Source: Homarus americanus (lineage: Eukaryota; Arthropoda; Malacostraca; Decapoda; Nephropidae). From it: DNA of 64,000 nt. The notes beneath the pieces are model-generated. The model saw only the letters and a list, made by a program, of their open reading frames with translations. It was not told the DNA's origin and ran no database searches. A program made the position numbers and the translations under genes. Positions 1 through 10,747 of the stretch are shown piece by piece. The first letter of the stretch is position 1. Each line of letters begins with the position of its first letter. The DNA is taken from assembly GCF_018991925.1 (NCBI RefSeq), contig NW_024753848.1, positions 646,004 through 710,003 of the forward strand, read 5' to 3'.

Positions 1-165
1 ACACCACCATTTAGTACACTCTCCTCACAGTACCATTTAAACTGTACACAGCACCACTTAACACACTCTCTCCACACCACTTAACAAACACCTGTACACC
101 TCCACTTAACTGTACATACCACCATTTAACACACCCTCCACAGCACCACTTAACACAGGGTAATA
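1..165. repeat. Imperfect ~45-50 bp tandem repeat at window edge
   Basis: About three degenerate copies of a unit with the core CACCACTTAACACACTCTCC run from the window start. The array probably continues to the left of the window. No coding potential is seen. Confidence 0.5.
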
Positions 166-607
166 ATATTAGTTTTTAACCACTCAATACTGTACCACAT
201 GTTTTATATTATCTTAAATGTCAAATTATGTGGTAAATATGACTAAGCTAACACCGAATATTGTTGATGCGTCACCACGGTTATAGAAACTGTCTCAAAA
301 TATGTAAGCAGTACTTAACAGATTTTCGTGGCGACCGTGTGACTTGCTTGTATTAAAACAGCAACAGTAAGTTCGTTTGTACATATTTTTTGAGACTAAA
401 AACAGTGAATGGTAAATATATCACTAGGGATCTATCTAACACCTTGACGTCTCTTATAAAGTTTATGTAGTTAACAAAAAGAATAGTATTTGTAATCAAC
501 ATTTTTGAACACTTTATCTTTAATTAATTCGGTATTAAATAATAATTATATCTTTTTTTTTTTAACGCGTGGAAGTAAAATTCAGGTTTTTGTTTCCATT
601 AATATTT
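166..607. other. AT-rich sequence downstream of the CRISP gene; candidate ATTAAA signal
   Basis: This AT-rich stretch lies 3' of the minus-strand CRISP stop codon. The only polyadenylation-like signal seen on that strand is ATTAAA at 519-524, about 85 nt beyond the stop, so it probably contains the 3' UTR. Nothing else is recognisable. Confidence 0.35.
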
Positions 608-2067
608 TTACGTTATCTGTTTGACACATTGACAAGTGGCTCTGCAGTTCTTGAAGCGCTCAACTCCCTGTTTGGTCTTGGTGTTACAGAGCCACTCATG
701 CCACTCCTGGTCTAGTGTAGCGCAGTTGATCCACAGGTCAGAGTAGCCACACGCGTTGGTACACAAGTTACAGCGCCTCCTATGGCAGACTGATCTACAA
801 GACCCAGGGCACATACTACAAGTCTGACCTTCCGTGTATGGTCGACTCAGCCTCCCTGGATCATTACCTCTGTAGAAGATAAGATCAAGGTTTTATTGAT
901 ATTACACAAACATAACGCTAACCTAAACCTCCCAGGTAGAGTTAAAGGTGTTTAACCAGTGATATAAGGTGGAATAAATCTTCAGGTGACTTAATGGTTA
1001 TGTCATAAAAAAAAGTCATTAACTAATTGTATTCATAATATACCCATGAAAATTACTTAACTGACATTATGTACAGACGACTTGTATAAATTAGTGCAGG
1101 AACTCAACAAGAAGGGAGACTCACGCAGGGCAGTAGTTACAAACATATCTGAAGAAGGTCTCCCCGCCGGTGGTCGAGCACTGAGCAAACCCACAACCAA
1201 GCTGATGAGAGTTGTACCAAGCCATCTGTGTGTAAGCCACCACTAAGGTCGCGTTGTTTATGTCGCGGCCATAGCGCCAGTGACGCCGTCCACTCCACCA
1301 ACGGGCTAGCACTTGACTCCTGCGGGCGGCAACACCGTCACATCAATACATGTACTTATATATACGTTAACTCAGAAGATGGTGATGTTATCTTAATTTC
1401 CTATGCGTTGTAGCCTAACCTAACCTAGCTTGCCATTACTTATTAACCAAGCCTAATCTAACCTAACCAACTTACATGTATTTATGTACACATGTATGTA
1501 TGTATAAACACCCACCACCTCTTCTTGGTACCGGACACTAGGACGTTCTGACCACAAGCCCCGTAGCGTAAGGTCCACCGAACACTAGGGTGGTCTTGGT
1601 GTGGCCGGTGATCACACTGCTCCGCCCACGCCTGTGCTTGTTCCGCCGCTGTGTCATACCATCTCTGTCAACACAACAACATTACCCACTGTACTCTCCT
1701 TACATAGATAGATAGTTAGTTAGATATTAAGTAAATTCCTCATACAAGTTTATATTTATCCAGCGTGTTTAAATATACAATTATTATTATTAGTAGTAGT
1801 AGTAGTAATAGCAGCAGTAATAATAGTAGTAGTAGTAATAGCAACAGTAGTAAAAATAGGCCAGTTAAGGTAGACTAGACACTAATTACTACCATATCCT
1901 CAGGTGTACAGGAACATGAGCAGGTGTACTTACCATAGCGAGCATGTCAGCGGCAGGAGGGAGCACCTTGGAACGGAGGAGGTTATGTTGCATCAATAAG
2001 TGTCGCCTGACCTTGGCTCTCCTTGGGTCAACTGTCCTGTACTCCTGACCTGCTGGCCATCCACCTC
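608..2067 (-). CDS. CRISP-family secreted protein (CAP domain plus C-terminal Cys-rich domain), 5'-incomplete
   Basis: Four exons join in phase on the minus strand: 2067-1934, 1664-1516, 1319-1125 and 869-608 (stop TAA 608-610), giving 245 residues. All three introns (269, 196 and 255 nt) are GT-AG. The first exon starts the CAP fold (QHNLLRSKVLPPAADML). The second has WAEQCDH and GACGQN. The third has CAP1-like AYTQMAWYNSHQLGCG and CAP2-like YVCNYCPAGN, the latter completed across the splice. The last exon has the CRISP hinge and ICR/ShK-like pattern (CSMCPGSC, CTNACGYSDL, CRATCQC). Members are extracellular and their roles vary; the target of this one is unknown. By eye, three of the four conserved CAP His/Glu positions are changed: GEN is GQN, HYTQ is AYTQ, and the WYNE-type Glu is WSG. 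The visible part opens in phase 1, so an upstream signal-peptide exon is expected. A weak candidate ATGGCAG before a GT lies near 2190-2197 but has no signal sequence. The family call is firm; the 5' end is missing. Confidence 0.92.
1775..1858. repeat. (TAG/TAA)n microsatellite in a CRISP intron
   Basis: An imperfect TAR trinucleotide run lies inside the 269-nt intron between the first two visible CRISP exons. Confidence 0.7.
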
Positions 2068-2083
2068 CTGTAAACACAAACAA

Positions 2084-2423
2084 ACATTCAGTACACCTGT
2101 GTTTATATATAACCCAACAATACAGGTAACGTAAACAGCAATAATTAATGAGGTTTACCTGTTATTTACATCATTGACGTCACCACACACCTGCCATGAA
2201 TACTAATTAGCCTCACCTGGTCTTCCAATATACCTTTTATCTTACCTTTGTGATAATTAGTATTTTTTATTAGCCTACAAGCGAACACGCCCTCATGAAC
2301 ACGTTAATAATTATACTAAGTCAATAATGCATGGCAGAGTCAACTTAATATGCATAGTTGTACTGATAGGAGCCGTTGATTATTAAGGTTAGGTTTGGTT
2401 TATTTGTGTATTGTGTACGTAAG

Positions 2424-2455
<32 letters not shown>

Positions 2456-3225
2456 ATATTAGTGCAAGTCGGTCATCGTACTCAAGAGGGTTAAGTTATC
2501 GTACTCAAGTGATTAAGGTGTCATACTATTGGGGTCGTACTCAGAGGGAATCGTATTCAAGGGATCGTGCTCAAGGGGAATCGTATTGGAGGATATTTGT
2601 TTTGATATTGAAACAGTTTATTTAGCCAGAACACAGATACAGAGTCGAAAAATATATTAACATGACTGAGCCAGTGAGAGCCTGAGCCCTCTCTTGTAGG
2701 CACCTGATATATACTGTACATTTATCTCATGGAAATGTTAGGTAACACTTAGTATCAACTGGAATAGTACACATAACATGGTGGTAATAAGAACATATCA
2801 GTATGTTACCACGCTTATCACTTCGATATTTATTTTATTTATTTTTTACATTATATTACAAGTATATACATACTTTACAGTGGAGTTGATATACATACAT
2901 ATGATAAGGGAGGGAAGCAGTACAGCATGGGTTGTATTAAGGCGGAACAAGAGGACAGAGCTGTCAGTATCATGTCTAGTCGGCAAATATATTTATTGCA
3001 ATGATAATTTATATCTATCTACTGTACGTGATAATTTCTGATACTGGGGTGGTACTCAGTATGTTCCAGCCAATCAATCATACACAATTGCTGTTAAAAC
3101 TATCATAATTTATCATTCATGTCTCCTGCCATCAATATCACACACTACAGCATTCTCACAACCCTCCGAAACACTGTTTAGTTTTTCCCGTTTTTATTGC
3201 TGTCGGAAAACACTATGACTGCTGC
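2084..3225. other. Gene-free stretch upstream of the visible CRISP exons
   Basis: It contains a (GT)n run at about 2426-2453 and degenerate ~22-bp repeats with cores CGTACTCAAGNG and GGAATCGTATT at about 2472-2592. It may hold the 5' end of the CRISP gene, but no signal-peptide exon could be recognised. Confidence 0.5.
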
Positions 3226-3232
3226 TGGAAAT

Positions 3233-3254
3233 TGTGTGTGTGTGTGTGTGTGTG

Positions 3255-3300
<46 letters not shown>

Positions 3301-3495
3301 ATGGACGGGGCAGTAGATACAGGTGTGTGTGTGTGTGTGTGTAAGACGCTGTGACCACATTAAGTGTTGTAGCCACCTGTGTGCTGGGCAGGCATCACGC
3401 CACCAGCTGCCACCACCTGTTCCAGATCACACACACTGCATCCTTCACTGCCCCGTCCATGAGAGACAGACAGACAGACAGATAGACAGACAGTA
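3233..3495. repeat. Inverted (TCTG)n / (CAGA)n pair with a shared 14-bp unique core
   Basis: (GT)n then (TCTG)n and (CT)n lead into ATGGACGGGGCAGT at 3301-3314. The reverse complement ACTGCCCCGTCCAT at 3447-3460 leads into (GACA)n. The arms, about 45 bp or more, are separated by about 130 bp that includes a second (GT)n run. Confidence 0.75.
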
Positions 3496-3694
3496 CAGTA
3501 CGGTACGGTGGTGGGGTAAAACACAGGCTGGAGCTACAGTGTTTGTGTGGACTAGAGACCATCACCACACACGTCGAAGAGTTCCAATAATAAATCACTC
3601 CATCTTCAGGTCGTGTTTTCCCGCCCATATATAGCAGTCTTCTACAACACCTCCCTCTACAGTCATCTATATATCGTTGGTATAACTCGCAACA

Positions 3695-3858
3695 ACCTAA
3701 CTTAACTTAATCTAACCTTACCTAACTTAACTTAATCTAACCTTACCTAACTTAACTTAATCTAACCTAACTTAACTTAATCTAACCTAACTTAACTTAA
3801 TCTAACCTAACCTAATTTAACTTAATCTAACCTAACGTAACCATCCCCCAACCTAACC
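3695..3858. repeat. Degenerate CCTAA telomere-like array with ~20-bp higher-order unit
   Basis: The strand reads CCTAA/CTTAA/TCTAA pentamers grouped as TAACCTAACTTAACTTAATC, repeated several times. It resembles an interstitial tract of the arthropod (TTAGG)n telomere repeat that has picked up variants and re-amplified. Confidence 0.8.
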
Positions 3859-4008
3859 TGACCTGCCGTAAAGGACACCCTAACCCATCACCATCGCTTG
3901 TGTAGGTCACATTTGAAGGTCATCCTCTTGGGTAAAGGTTGGGTCACACTATACAACCGTTCCTCAAAAGGTCACATGGCTTGAAAAGGTCAGGAAGGAT
4001 ATTGTAGG

Positions 4009-4051
4009 AGAGAGAGAGAGAGAGAGAGAGGTTCTTCTTCTTCTTGCAGTC

Positions 4052-4096
<45 letters not shown>
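4009..4096. repeat. Compound microsatellite (GA)n-(CTT)n-(AC)n
   Basis: A GA run at about 4009-4030, a short TTC run, then an uninterrupted AC run at about 4053-4096. Confidence 0.85.
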
Positions 4097-4409
4097 CCAA
4101 TCAAATGACAATACCACATCTACCTGGGGTTAAATATTACAAGTTTGGATACAGTTCCCTTCACTCGTGAGTTTACAGGGAGTTGTCAGGTTTGGTGCAA
4201 TGTGGCAGCGCCGAGTTTGTTTACATTCGACAGAAGGAAACTCACAGTAGTAAACAAACTAAAGAATTAACATAAAACAATATTAAAACAAATATCTCGA
4301 AGATAATGATTTGTGGAATGTTTATATGACGAGCCCCTGTAAACGCACTAGTGAAGGGGGCTGTACATACACGGTGATATAAAGAGTTACTCCCAACACG
4401 TAGAGGGAC
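4097..4409. other. Gene-free stretch, nothing recognised
   Basis: Non-repetitive sequence between a microsatellite and a telomere-like island. No long open frame or RNA gene is seen. Confidence 0.5.
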
Positions 4410-4518
4410 TAGGTTAGGTTAGGTAGGGGTAGGTTAGGTTAGGTTAGGTTAGGTTAGGTTAGGTAGGGGTAGGGCAGGTTAGGTTAGGTAGGGGTAGGTT
4501 AGGTTAGGTTAGGTTATT
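4410..4518. repeat. Interstitial (TTAGG)n array
   Basis: TTAGG pentamers on the plus strand are interrupted at regular points by AGGTAGGGGT, which makes a small higher-order pattern. Orientation is opposite to the array at about 3.7 kb. Confidence 0.85.
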
Positions 4519-4751
4519 TGCAACATGTATACTAACTAGGTAGGGGTAGGTGGTGGTGTTCCCAAATGTGGCTTGTTGTCACCATCTCTGTTTGTCATTT
4601 TTTTTCGAAGACATTCCTGGTGTGTGTGTGTAAGACCGTGACCTTTCAACACCTGCTACTGTCTGCTACTGATTCACGGACCGTTTTAACTCCCAGACTA
4701 CTCAACCACGGACCGTTTTGTCTTTATAAGTACGAAGAACTCGGGGAACTT

Positions 4752-5188
4752 ATCACAACACTACACTAAACTACACAAACACTACACAAACACAACACAA
4801 ACACTACACTACACAAACACAACACAAACACTACACTACACAAACACTACACAAACACTACACAAACACCACATCACACAAACACAACACAAACACAACA
4901 CTACACTAAACTACACAAACACAACACAAAACACAACACTACACAAACACAACACAAAACACTACACTACACAAACACAACAGCAAACACTACACAACAC
5001 AAACACTACACTACACAAACACAACACAAACACTAAGCACTCACACAAAACACAACACAAACACTACACTACACAAACACTACACAAACACAACACAAAC
5101 ACTACACTACACAAACACAACACAAACACTACACTACACAAACACAACACAAACACTACACAAACATAACACTACACAAACATAACAC
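4752..5188. repeat. ACACAAACACTAC-type minisatellite
   Basis: Over 400 bp built only of A, C and a few T from ACACAAACACTACACT-like units of variable length. All frames are interrupted and it has no coding character. Confidence 0.85.
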
Positions 5189-5284
5189 TACACGCCTTCC
5201 TTACTAATCACTGAACTTAGTAACCAAATCTCAAGTCCTCCCGTTTCACCCCGTATCACCCCCGTGTCTTCCCGCACCCGACCT

Positions 5285-5665
5285 AAGCTTCTACACCATC
5301 CTCGACACCGGCTCCTACTACCACCTGAGATCCCTAGCCCGAGAATTGCTGTTCGACACCACAACCGCATCCAGCCCATACGTGCACGAACTGATCGCTA
5401 TAAGAACAGCCCAGTCCCAACCATTGTAAAAATTATCAATAACTTGTAATAAACCAGTGTATTCACTCCCAGTAAACACTACTCCTTGCACTGTCACTAT
5501 GTTGAAATGAACTGTAGTTTGAGCTTTTCCCCATCTAGTTATTATATGTCTTATTTATATCACTTAAGTTACTTGTATATTATTTGTAATTCGTAACCCA
5601 TTCCCCAATTATGTAACTGTATATTTTCAGCCTTCTGCCTGCCAAGCTCTTTCAATAAACCGTTA

Positions 5666-5713
<48 letters not shown>
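5285..5713 (+). mobile_element. LINE-like retrotransposon 3' end with (TTA)n tail, copy 1
   Basis: About 380 bp plus a (ATT)n tail. The same sequence occurs almost unchanged on the minus strand at 31163-30760, and a related tail lies at 20370-20440. The open frame from 5285 to the TAA at about 5447-5449 ends RTDRYKNSPVPTIVKIINNL, which resembles C-termini of non-LTR reverse-transcriptase ORFs. The 3' part carries CAATAAACCG just before the (TTA)n tail. Copies 1 and 2 start at the same AAGCTTCTACACC point, so this may be a short stand-alone element rather than a random 5' truncation. No reverse-transcriptase core is present. Confidence 0.65.
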
Positions 5714-5859
5714 GTTGTTGTTGTTATAGCGTGGCCTAAGGGTACTGTACACCTCGTCATCAGCGTGTTTATTCCTGTGTTCTGACGCTTCACTAACACC
5801 TGCCCCCAGCCAGTCGTCTACTAGGTCTTGTTGACACTCCGTAAAGGTGGAATAATTGA

Positions 5860-5945
5860 GTCTGACACTTGTATGACACATGTATGGTAGGTATGACAAT
5901 TGTATGACACATGTATGGTAGGTATGACACTTGTATGACACCTTA
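5860..5945. repeat. 34-bp tandem duplication
   Basis: Two and a half copies of a unit containing TGTATGACACATGTATGGTA. Confidence 0.75.
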
Positions 5946-5955
5946 ATATATATGA

Positions 5956-5958
<3 letters not shown>

Positions 5959-6001
<43 letters not shown>

Positions 6002-6012
6002 TCACTCACTCT
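5959..6012. repeat. (CT)n microsatellite
   Basis: A CT run with single interruptions (CTAT, CACT). Confidence 0.85.
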
Positions 6013-6092
6013 CAGTAGCAACATGCGTCGCTAACAAGCACGTGCATATCAATTTGCATAATTTGTATACATGACTGTGGCGTCCTCGTCCG

Positions 6093-6093
6093 T

Positions 6094-6131
<38 letters not shown>

Positions 6132-6290
6132 GAGTTAACTTGTATAGAATGTGTCACTGAAGAAGTAAATTTTTCTCAATCAGTGAGTGTGTGAGGTGAG
6201 TAACGCAGTGAGTAACGCAGTGAGTAACGCAGTGAGAGTGAGTAACGCAGTGAGAGTGAGTAACGCAGTGAGTTGAGTGTGTATGTGAAG
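6093..6290. repeat. (CA)n followed by GAGTAACGCAGT tandem repeat
   Basis: A CA run at about 6096-6131, then a short tandem repeat of GTGAGTAACGCA units at about 6188-6278. Confidence 0.8.
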
Positions 6291-6606
6291 TAACAGTAGG
6301 TCACACCCCCCCTCCCCCACACACACACACACGATACTTGGCATATATTTACACAATGGTTATCGACCTGCTGACCTGTACGAGCCTGCCATAGTCATCA
6401 ACAACCTTCACTACCACCACCACTACCAGCACATCACCTAACCACCTAACCTAATCTAACCAAACGGGACAAAAAAAAATACCTGATCCAATCATTATTT
6501 TTATTGCAAAGTTGAAGACACATCTGCAGACCCAAGAAGGCACACGTTGCATTGTTGATTACTCGTATCACATGAAGATTAGCCATCCGCCGTAATGTTG
6601 TGTGTG

Positions 6607-6690
6607 GTTAGGTTAGGTTAGGTCAGGTTGGGTTGGTTTAGTTAGGTTTGGTTAGGTCAGGTCAGGTCTTGTTTGGTTAGGTTAGGTTAA
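6607..6690. repeat. Interstitial TTAGG-like array
   Basis: TTAGG with frequent GGTCA, GGTTTG and GGTTGG variants. Confidence 0.75.
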
Positions 6691-6727
6691 TAATTATTAA
6701 TATAAACCAAGTGTCAACAAAGGTATC

Positions 6728-7634
6728 CACCATGCTGGCAACCTGCAAACCATCCAACCTGCTAACCATACCAACCTGCTAACCATACCAACCTGCGAAC
6801 CATGCCCACCTGCTAACCATACCAACCTGCTAACCATACCAACCTGCTAACCATACCAACCTGCTAACAATACCCACCTGCTAACCATGCCAACCTGCTA
6901 ACCATACCAACCTGCTAACCATACCAACCTGCTAACCATGCCAACCTATTAACCATACCAACCTGCTAACAATACCAACCTGCTAACCATACCAACCTGC
7001 TAACCATACCAACCTGCTAACAATACCCACCTGCTAACAATACCCACCTGCTAACCATGCCAACCTGCTAACCATACCAACCTGCTAACCATGCCAACCT
7101 GCTAACCATGCCAACCCTACAACCATACCAACCTGCTAACCATGCCAACCTGCTAACCATGCCAACCTGCTAACCATACCAACCTTACACAACAATACCC
7201 ACCTGCTAACCTACCAACCTGCTAACAATCCCACCAGCTAACCATACCAACCTGCTAACCAAAGCCTTAACCTGCTAACAATACCAACCTGCTAACCATG
7301 CCAACCTTAACCATACCAACCTGCCCCAGCAAACACCAACCTGCTAATAATACCAACCTGCTAACAATACCAACCTACTCAACCATCAACCTGCTAACCA
7401 TACCAACCTGTTAACCATCCAACCTGCTAACCATACCAACCTGCTAACCATACCCACCTGCCAACCATACCAACCTGCTAACCATGCCAACCTGCTAACC
7501 ATCCAACCTGTTAACCATACCAACCTGCTAACCATCAACCACTAACTAACCATACCAACCTGCTAACCATGCCAACCTGCTAACCATCCAACCTGTTAAC
7601 CATCCAACCTGCTAACCATCCAACCTGTTAACCA
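6728..7634. repeat. 17-bp minisatellite (ACCAACCTGCTAACCAT), ~50 copies
   Basis: A long array of a 17-bp unit with many single-base variants (CATAC/CATGC/CAATAC) and local indels. The unit length is not a multiple of three and the units contain TAA, so it is not coding. It has no spacers and is not a CRISPR array. Confidence 0.92.
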
Positions 7635-7734
7635 CGGCAAGTAAGGCGAGACTCAACAACAACAAGACCCTGAGCAAAAGCCATGTTGAAGTGTATGTAT
7701 TGATTCTAAGCTGTTGAGGTGAGTCTCTCTGAGT

Positions 7735-8172
7735 GGCTGCCTCTCTCATCATCCCTCCCTCCCACATACCCTCCCTCACCCTCCTCCACACACTCTCCCT
7801 CCACACACCCCTCCCTCACACCCCTCCCTCACCACCCTCCCTCCCACCCTCCCTCACACCCACCCTCCCTCCCCCACACCCTCACACCCCACACCCTCCC
7901 ACCCACCCTCCCCTCACACACCCTCCCACCCACACCCTCCCCTCACACCCCTCACCCCTCCCCTCCCCCACCCCCTCCCTCCACACCCCTCCCACCCCCA
8001 CACCCTCCCTCCCCACACCTCCCACCCCCCTCCCTCCCACCCACACCCTCCCACACCCCTCCCTACACCCACCCCTCCCTCCACACCCTCCCACCCCACA
8101 CCTCCCTCCACCCACACCCTCACACCCACCCTCCCTCCACCCCTCCACCCACCCTCCCTCACACACACTCCC
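7735..8172. repeat. Polypyrimidine-rich CCCTCC/CACACCC array
   Basis: About 430 bp of C, T and A with virtually no G on the plus strand. Every long open frame here translates low-complexity Pro/Ser/His/Thr on one strand or Gly/Glu/Arg/Trp on the other, so no gene is called. It could form triplex DNA. Confidence 0.9.
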
Positions 8173-8244
8173 TTTCAGTGTATGGGAACGCTGCTTATCC
8201 GGGCATTAAATGTTAAGTGATGCATATTATAAACGCCTTTATTA

Positions 8245-8248
<4 letters not shown>

Positions 8249-8288
<40 letters not shown>
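8249..8288. repeat. (GT)n microsatellite
   Basis: Uninterrupted GT dinucleotides. Confidence 0.9.
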
Positions 8289-8290
<2 letters not shown>

Positions 8291-8600
8291 AAAGTAAACA
8301 AGTGAGGGAGGTAAGGTGAGAAATGAAGTGAGAGAGATACAGGAAAGTTGATAAGAGGGAGGGGGTAGAGGAGAATAGAGGAGGGTAGAGGGGAGGGTAG
8401 AGGGGGGGAAGATAAGCAGTCAGGTTGTGGAGGTGAATGGGAGTGTGAGAGGTAGATGAAGGAGGAATGGGATGAGAAGGAGGGGAGAGTGATGTAGAAA
8501 TTGAGGTGATGACCGAGGAAGTTGTGGAGGCAGAAGGAGGGGGTGAAGAGAAGGGGGGAGTGAGAGGGGGAAGGAGAAGAGAGGGGGGAGAGTATCTGTA
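8289..8600. repeat. Purine-rich (GGGAGA-type) tract
   Basis: A G/A-biased stretch with GAGGGGGTAGAGGAGA-like motifs. Antisense frames give Pro/Ser-rich low-complexity peptides, not recognised proteins. Confidence 0.7.
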
Positions 8601-8657
8601 TGATGCCACAACAAAGTGTACTAGACAAGCCCAGGTAATAAAGTATATCTCGTCAGG

Positions 8658-8679
8658 GTGTGTGTGTGTGTGTGTGTGT

Positions 8680-8722
<43 letters not shown>
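8658..8722. repeat. (GT)n microsatellite
   Basis: A GT run with one GG interruption. Confidence 0.9.
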
Positions 8723-8726
<4 letters not shown>

Positions 8727-8811
8727 TACTACACTTATCTCATCAATATTAAACACAATAAACATTCATTATCTAAACACCAGTGACGTAACACTCAAAA
8801 CATATAAACAT

Positions 8812-8966
8812 TGGTGGGTGTGGTGGTGTGATGGTGATAGTGGTGGTGATGGGATAGTGATGGTGTGTTGGTGTTGATGGTGTGGTGGTGGTGTGGTGAT
8901 GGTGTGGTGTGTTGATGGTGATGGTGTGATTGTGGTGATGGTGTTTGTGTGTGTTATGGTGGTGAA
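8812..8966. repeat. GGTGAT/GGTGTGGT trinucleotide-based repeat
   Basis: Imperfect GTGGTGATG units. Reverse frames give Thr/His/Pro low complexity. Confidence 0.85.
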
Positions 8967-9217
8967 CGGTTCATCCTCCACACCACCATCACCCACTGTA
9001 GATTTCCGACCACACAAGAGTCAATTTGCGAGGTTTTGATCTATTATCGATGTGTGTGGGGTGATGGAGGGTAGATGGGGGGGGAGGTGGAGAGGGGGAG
9101 GAGTGGTGGATTGGATGGATGGAGAGAGAGAGACGAACACTGTAACCCCACCACCACTATCACTAACACCATCACTACCGCCACCAGCTATAACTGTTGT
9201 AGTTGAGGGTTGTCTAA

Positions 9218-9402
9218 GGTCCTGATGGTAGTGGTGGTAATGGTTGTTGTAGTGTGTGGCAGTGGTGGTAATGTGGTTGTTGCGGTGGTGGTGGTAGTGG
9301 TAGTGGTGGTAATGGTTGTTGTGGTGGTAGTGGTGGTAATGGTTATTGTGGTGAGTAGTGGCAGTGGTGGTAATGGTTGTTGTGGTGGTGGTGGCGGTAC
9401 AA
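9218..9402. repeat. (GGT)n-based repeat with GGTAATGGTTGTTGT units
   Basis: GTGGTGGTAATGGTTGTTGTGGTG units repeat four or five times. Open in several frames because the unit is a multiple of three without stops. Confidence 0.85.
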
Positions 9403-9503
9403 ACACCTAAACATATACACTCGGCAATATAGTCCGGCATCTACCTGTAATTTACCTGTGGGTCAAATATTTACACCTGTCGAAATTAATTTACTTCCTT
9501 ACC

Positions 9504-9715
9504 CTAAGAAATGCTTCGTTATTCGTCCAATCAGCGAGCGCCTTTTACTTAACCAATGAGATACCTTTGTTATTCGTCCAATCAGCGAGCGCCCTTTACT
9601 TAACCAATGAGATACCTTCTAATTCGTCCAATCATCACGTCCTTACCCTATGCAACACCCCGTTATTCGTCCAATCAGCTCACAGCATCGCTTCCTAAGC
9701 CAATGAGATTTCTCC
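9504..9715. promoter_or_regulatory. Tandem CCAAT-box array (seven CCAAT motifs), promoter-like
   Basis: CCAAT occurs at 9527, 9553, 9578, 9604, 9628, 9671 and 9700, all on the plus strand. The first five are 24-26 bp apart. The motifs mostly alternate between GTCCAATCA and (A/G)CCAATGA contexts in a ~51-bp tandem unit containing ATTCGTCCAATCAGCGAGCG. CCAAT in this form is the binding core of the trimeric factor NF-Y, and arrays of it are typical of proximal promoters. A GC-rich stretch and a consensus splice donor follow immediately. The motifs are seen; promoter function is inferred. Confidence 0.5.
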
Positions 9716-9787
9716 TTTGAACCAGCGCGGTCGTTCCCCCGCCCCAGAGTCGCCGCCCGGAGCGTACACGACCCCACACACCACCAG
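9716..9787 (+). other. Candidate 5' non-coding exon after the CCAAT array
   Basis: A GC-rich stretch with no ATG ends in CACCAG followed by GTAAAC at 9788, a good donor match. Lying just downstream of the CCAAT array it would suit the first untranslated exon of a plus-strand gene. The downstream exons were not identified. Confidence 0.3.
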
Positions 9788-9954
9788 GTAAACTCAGGTG
9801 TGTCTTAACCTCAACTTGACTAATTGAGGGTGGGGTGTGTGTGTTTGGGAGGGTGTGAGGGGGTACTATAACGAGACCCACCAACCCACCACTGTCACCC
9901 ACCAACCCACCAAACGCCCACTTTCCATTAAAGTTTGTTAAGTATGGTGAATTA

Positions 9955-10320
9955 TGTACACTACACCACACACCACCATAACACACTACACCACAACACA
10001 CTACACTACACCACACAACACCACCATAACACACTACACCACACAACACCACCATAACACACTACCACAACACACTACACTACACCACACAACACCACCA
10101 CAACACACTACACCACAACACTACACTACACACACACAACACCACCGTAACACACTACACCACAACACACTACACTACACCACACAACACCACCATAACA
10201 CACTACACCACAACACACTACACTACACCACACAACACCACCATAACACACTACACTACACCACACAACACCACCATAACACACTACACCACAACACAAC
10301 ACCACTACACCACCACCACC
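9955..10320. repeat. ACACTACACCACAACACCACCATA minisatellite
   Basis: About 365 bp of units made from CACTACACCACA, CAACACACTACA and ACACCACCATAA. The plus-strand open frame through it is Thr/His/Tyr low complexity and is not a gene. Confidence 0.9.
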
Positions 10321-10398
10321 TCTAGTCTACCTTGGGCATCCTTCTCCCTCAGGTGTGAATCAACAGACCCAGGTTAATTACTCCTGCTACCTGTACAA

Positions 10399-10492
10399 TG
10401 GTGCGTCTGTCTATCGGTGCGTCAGTCTATCGGTGCGTCAGTCTATCGGTGCGTCAGTCTATCGGTGCGTCAGTCTATCGGTGCGTCAGTAG
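10399..10492. repeat. 16-bp tandem repeat (GGTGCGTCAGTCTATC), ~6 copies
   Basis: Five nearly identical 16-bp units with variants at each end. Confidence 0.9.
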
Positions 10493-10747
10493 AATGGTGT
10501 GTCCGTATATTGAAGTGCCACTAACTAACTGACTCACTTGACGCCTGACGGAGTTAAGAGCATGACGGAGAGCGAGACTTTCGAGTTGCTGAGTTAACAT
10601 GGACGAAATTCCCTTACCAGTCACCTGCTCTGTGTGTGTATGTGCGCCTCCAACAACGCACACACACACACACACACACCGTGAAATTTATCTCAAACAA
10701 GACTCATAACTGACCCACTAAGGCAGCCAACTATAAGATTACCGCTT

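Noticed and set aside
6728..7634. Regularly spaced repeats resembling a CRISPR array
   Set aside because: 17-bp units are directly contiguous with no unique spacers, in a eukaryotic context; it is a minisatellite.
7719..8216. 165- and 158-codon Pro/His/Ser-rich frames and Gly/Val/Trp antisense frames
   Set aside because: Low-complexity translation of a polypyrimidine repeat on both strands.
8175..8765. 196-codon minus-strand frame
   Set aside because: Built from two (AC)n runs and a GA/CT-rich tract, with no domain-like segment.
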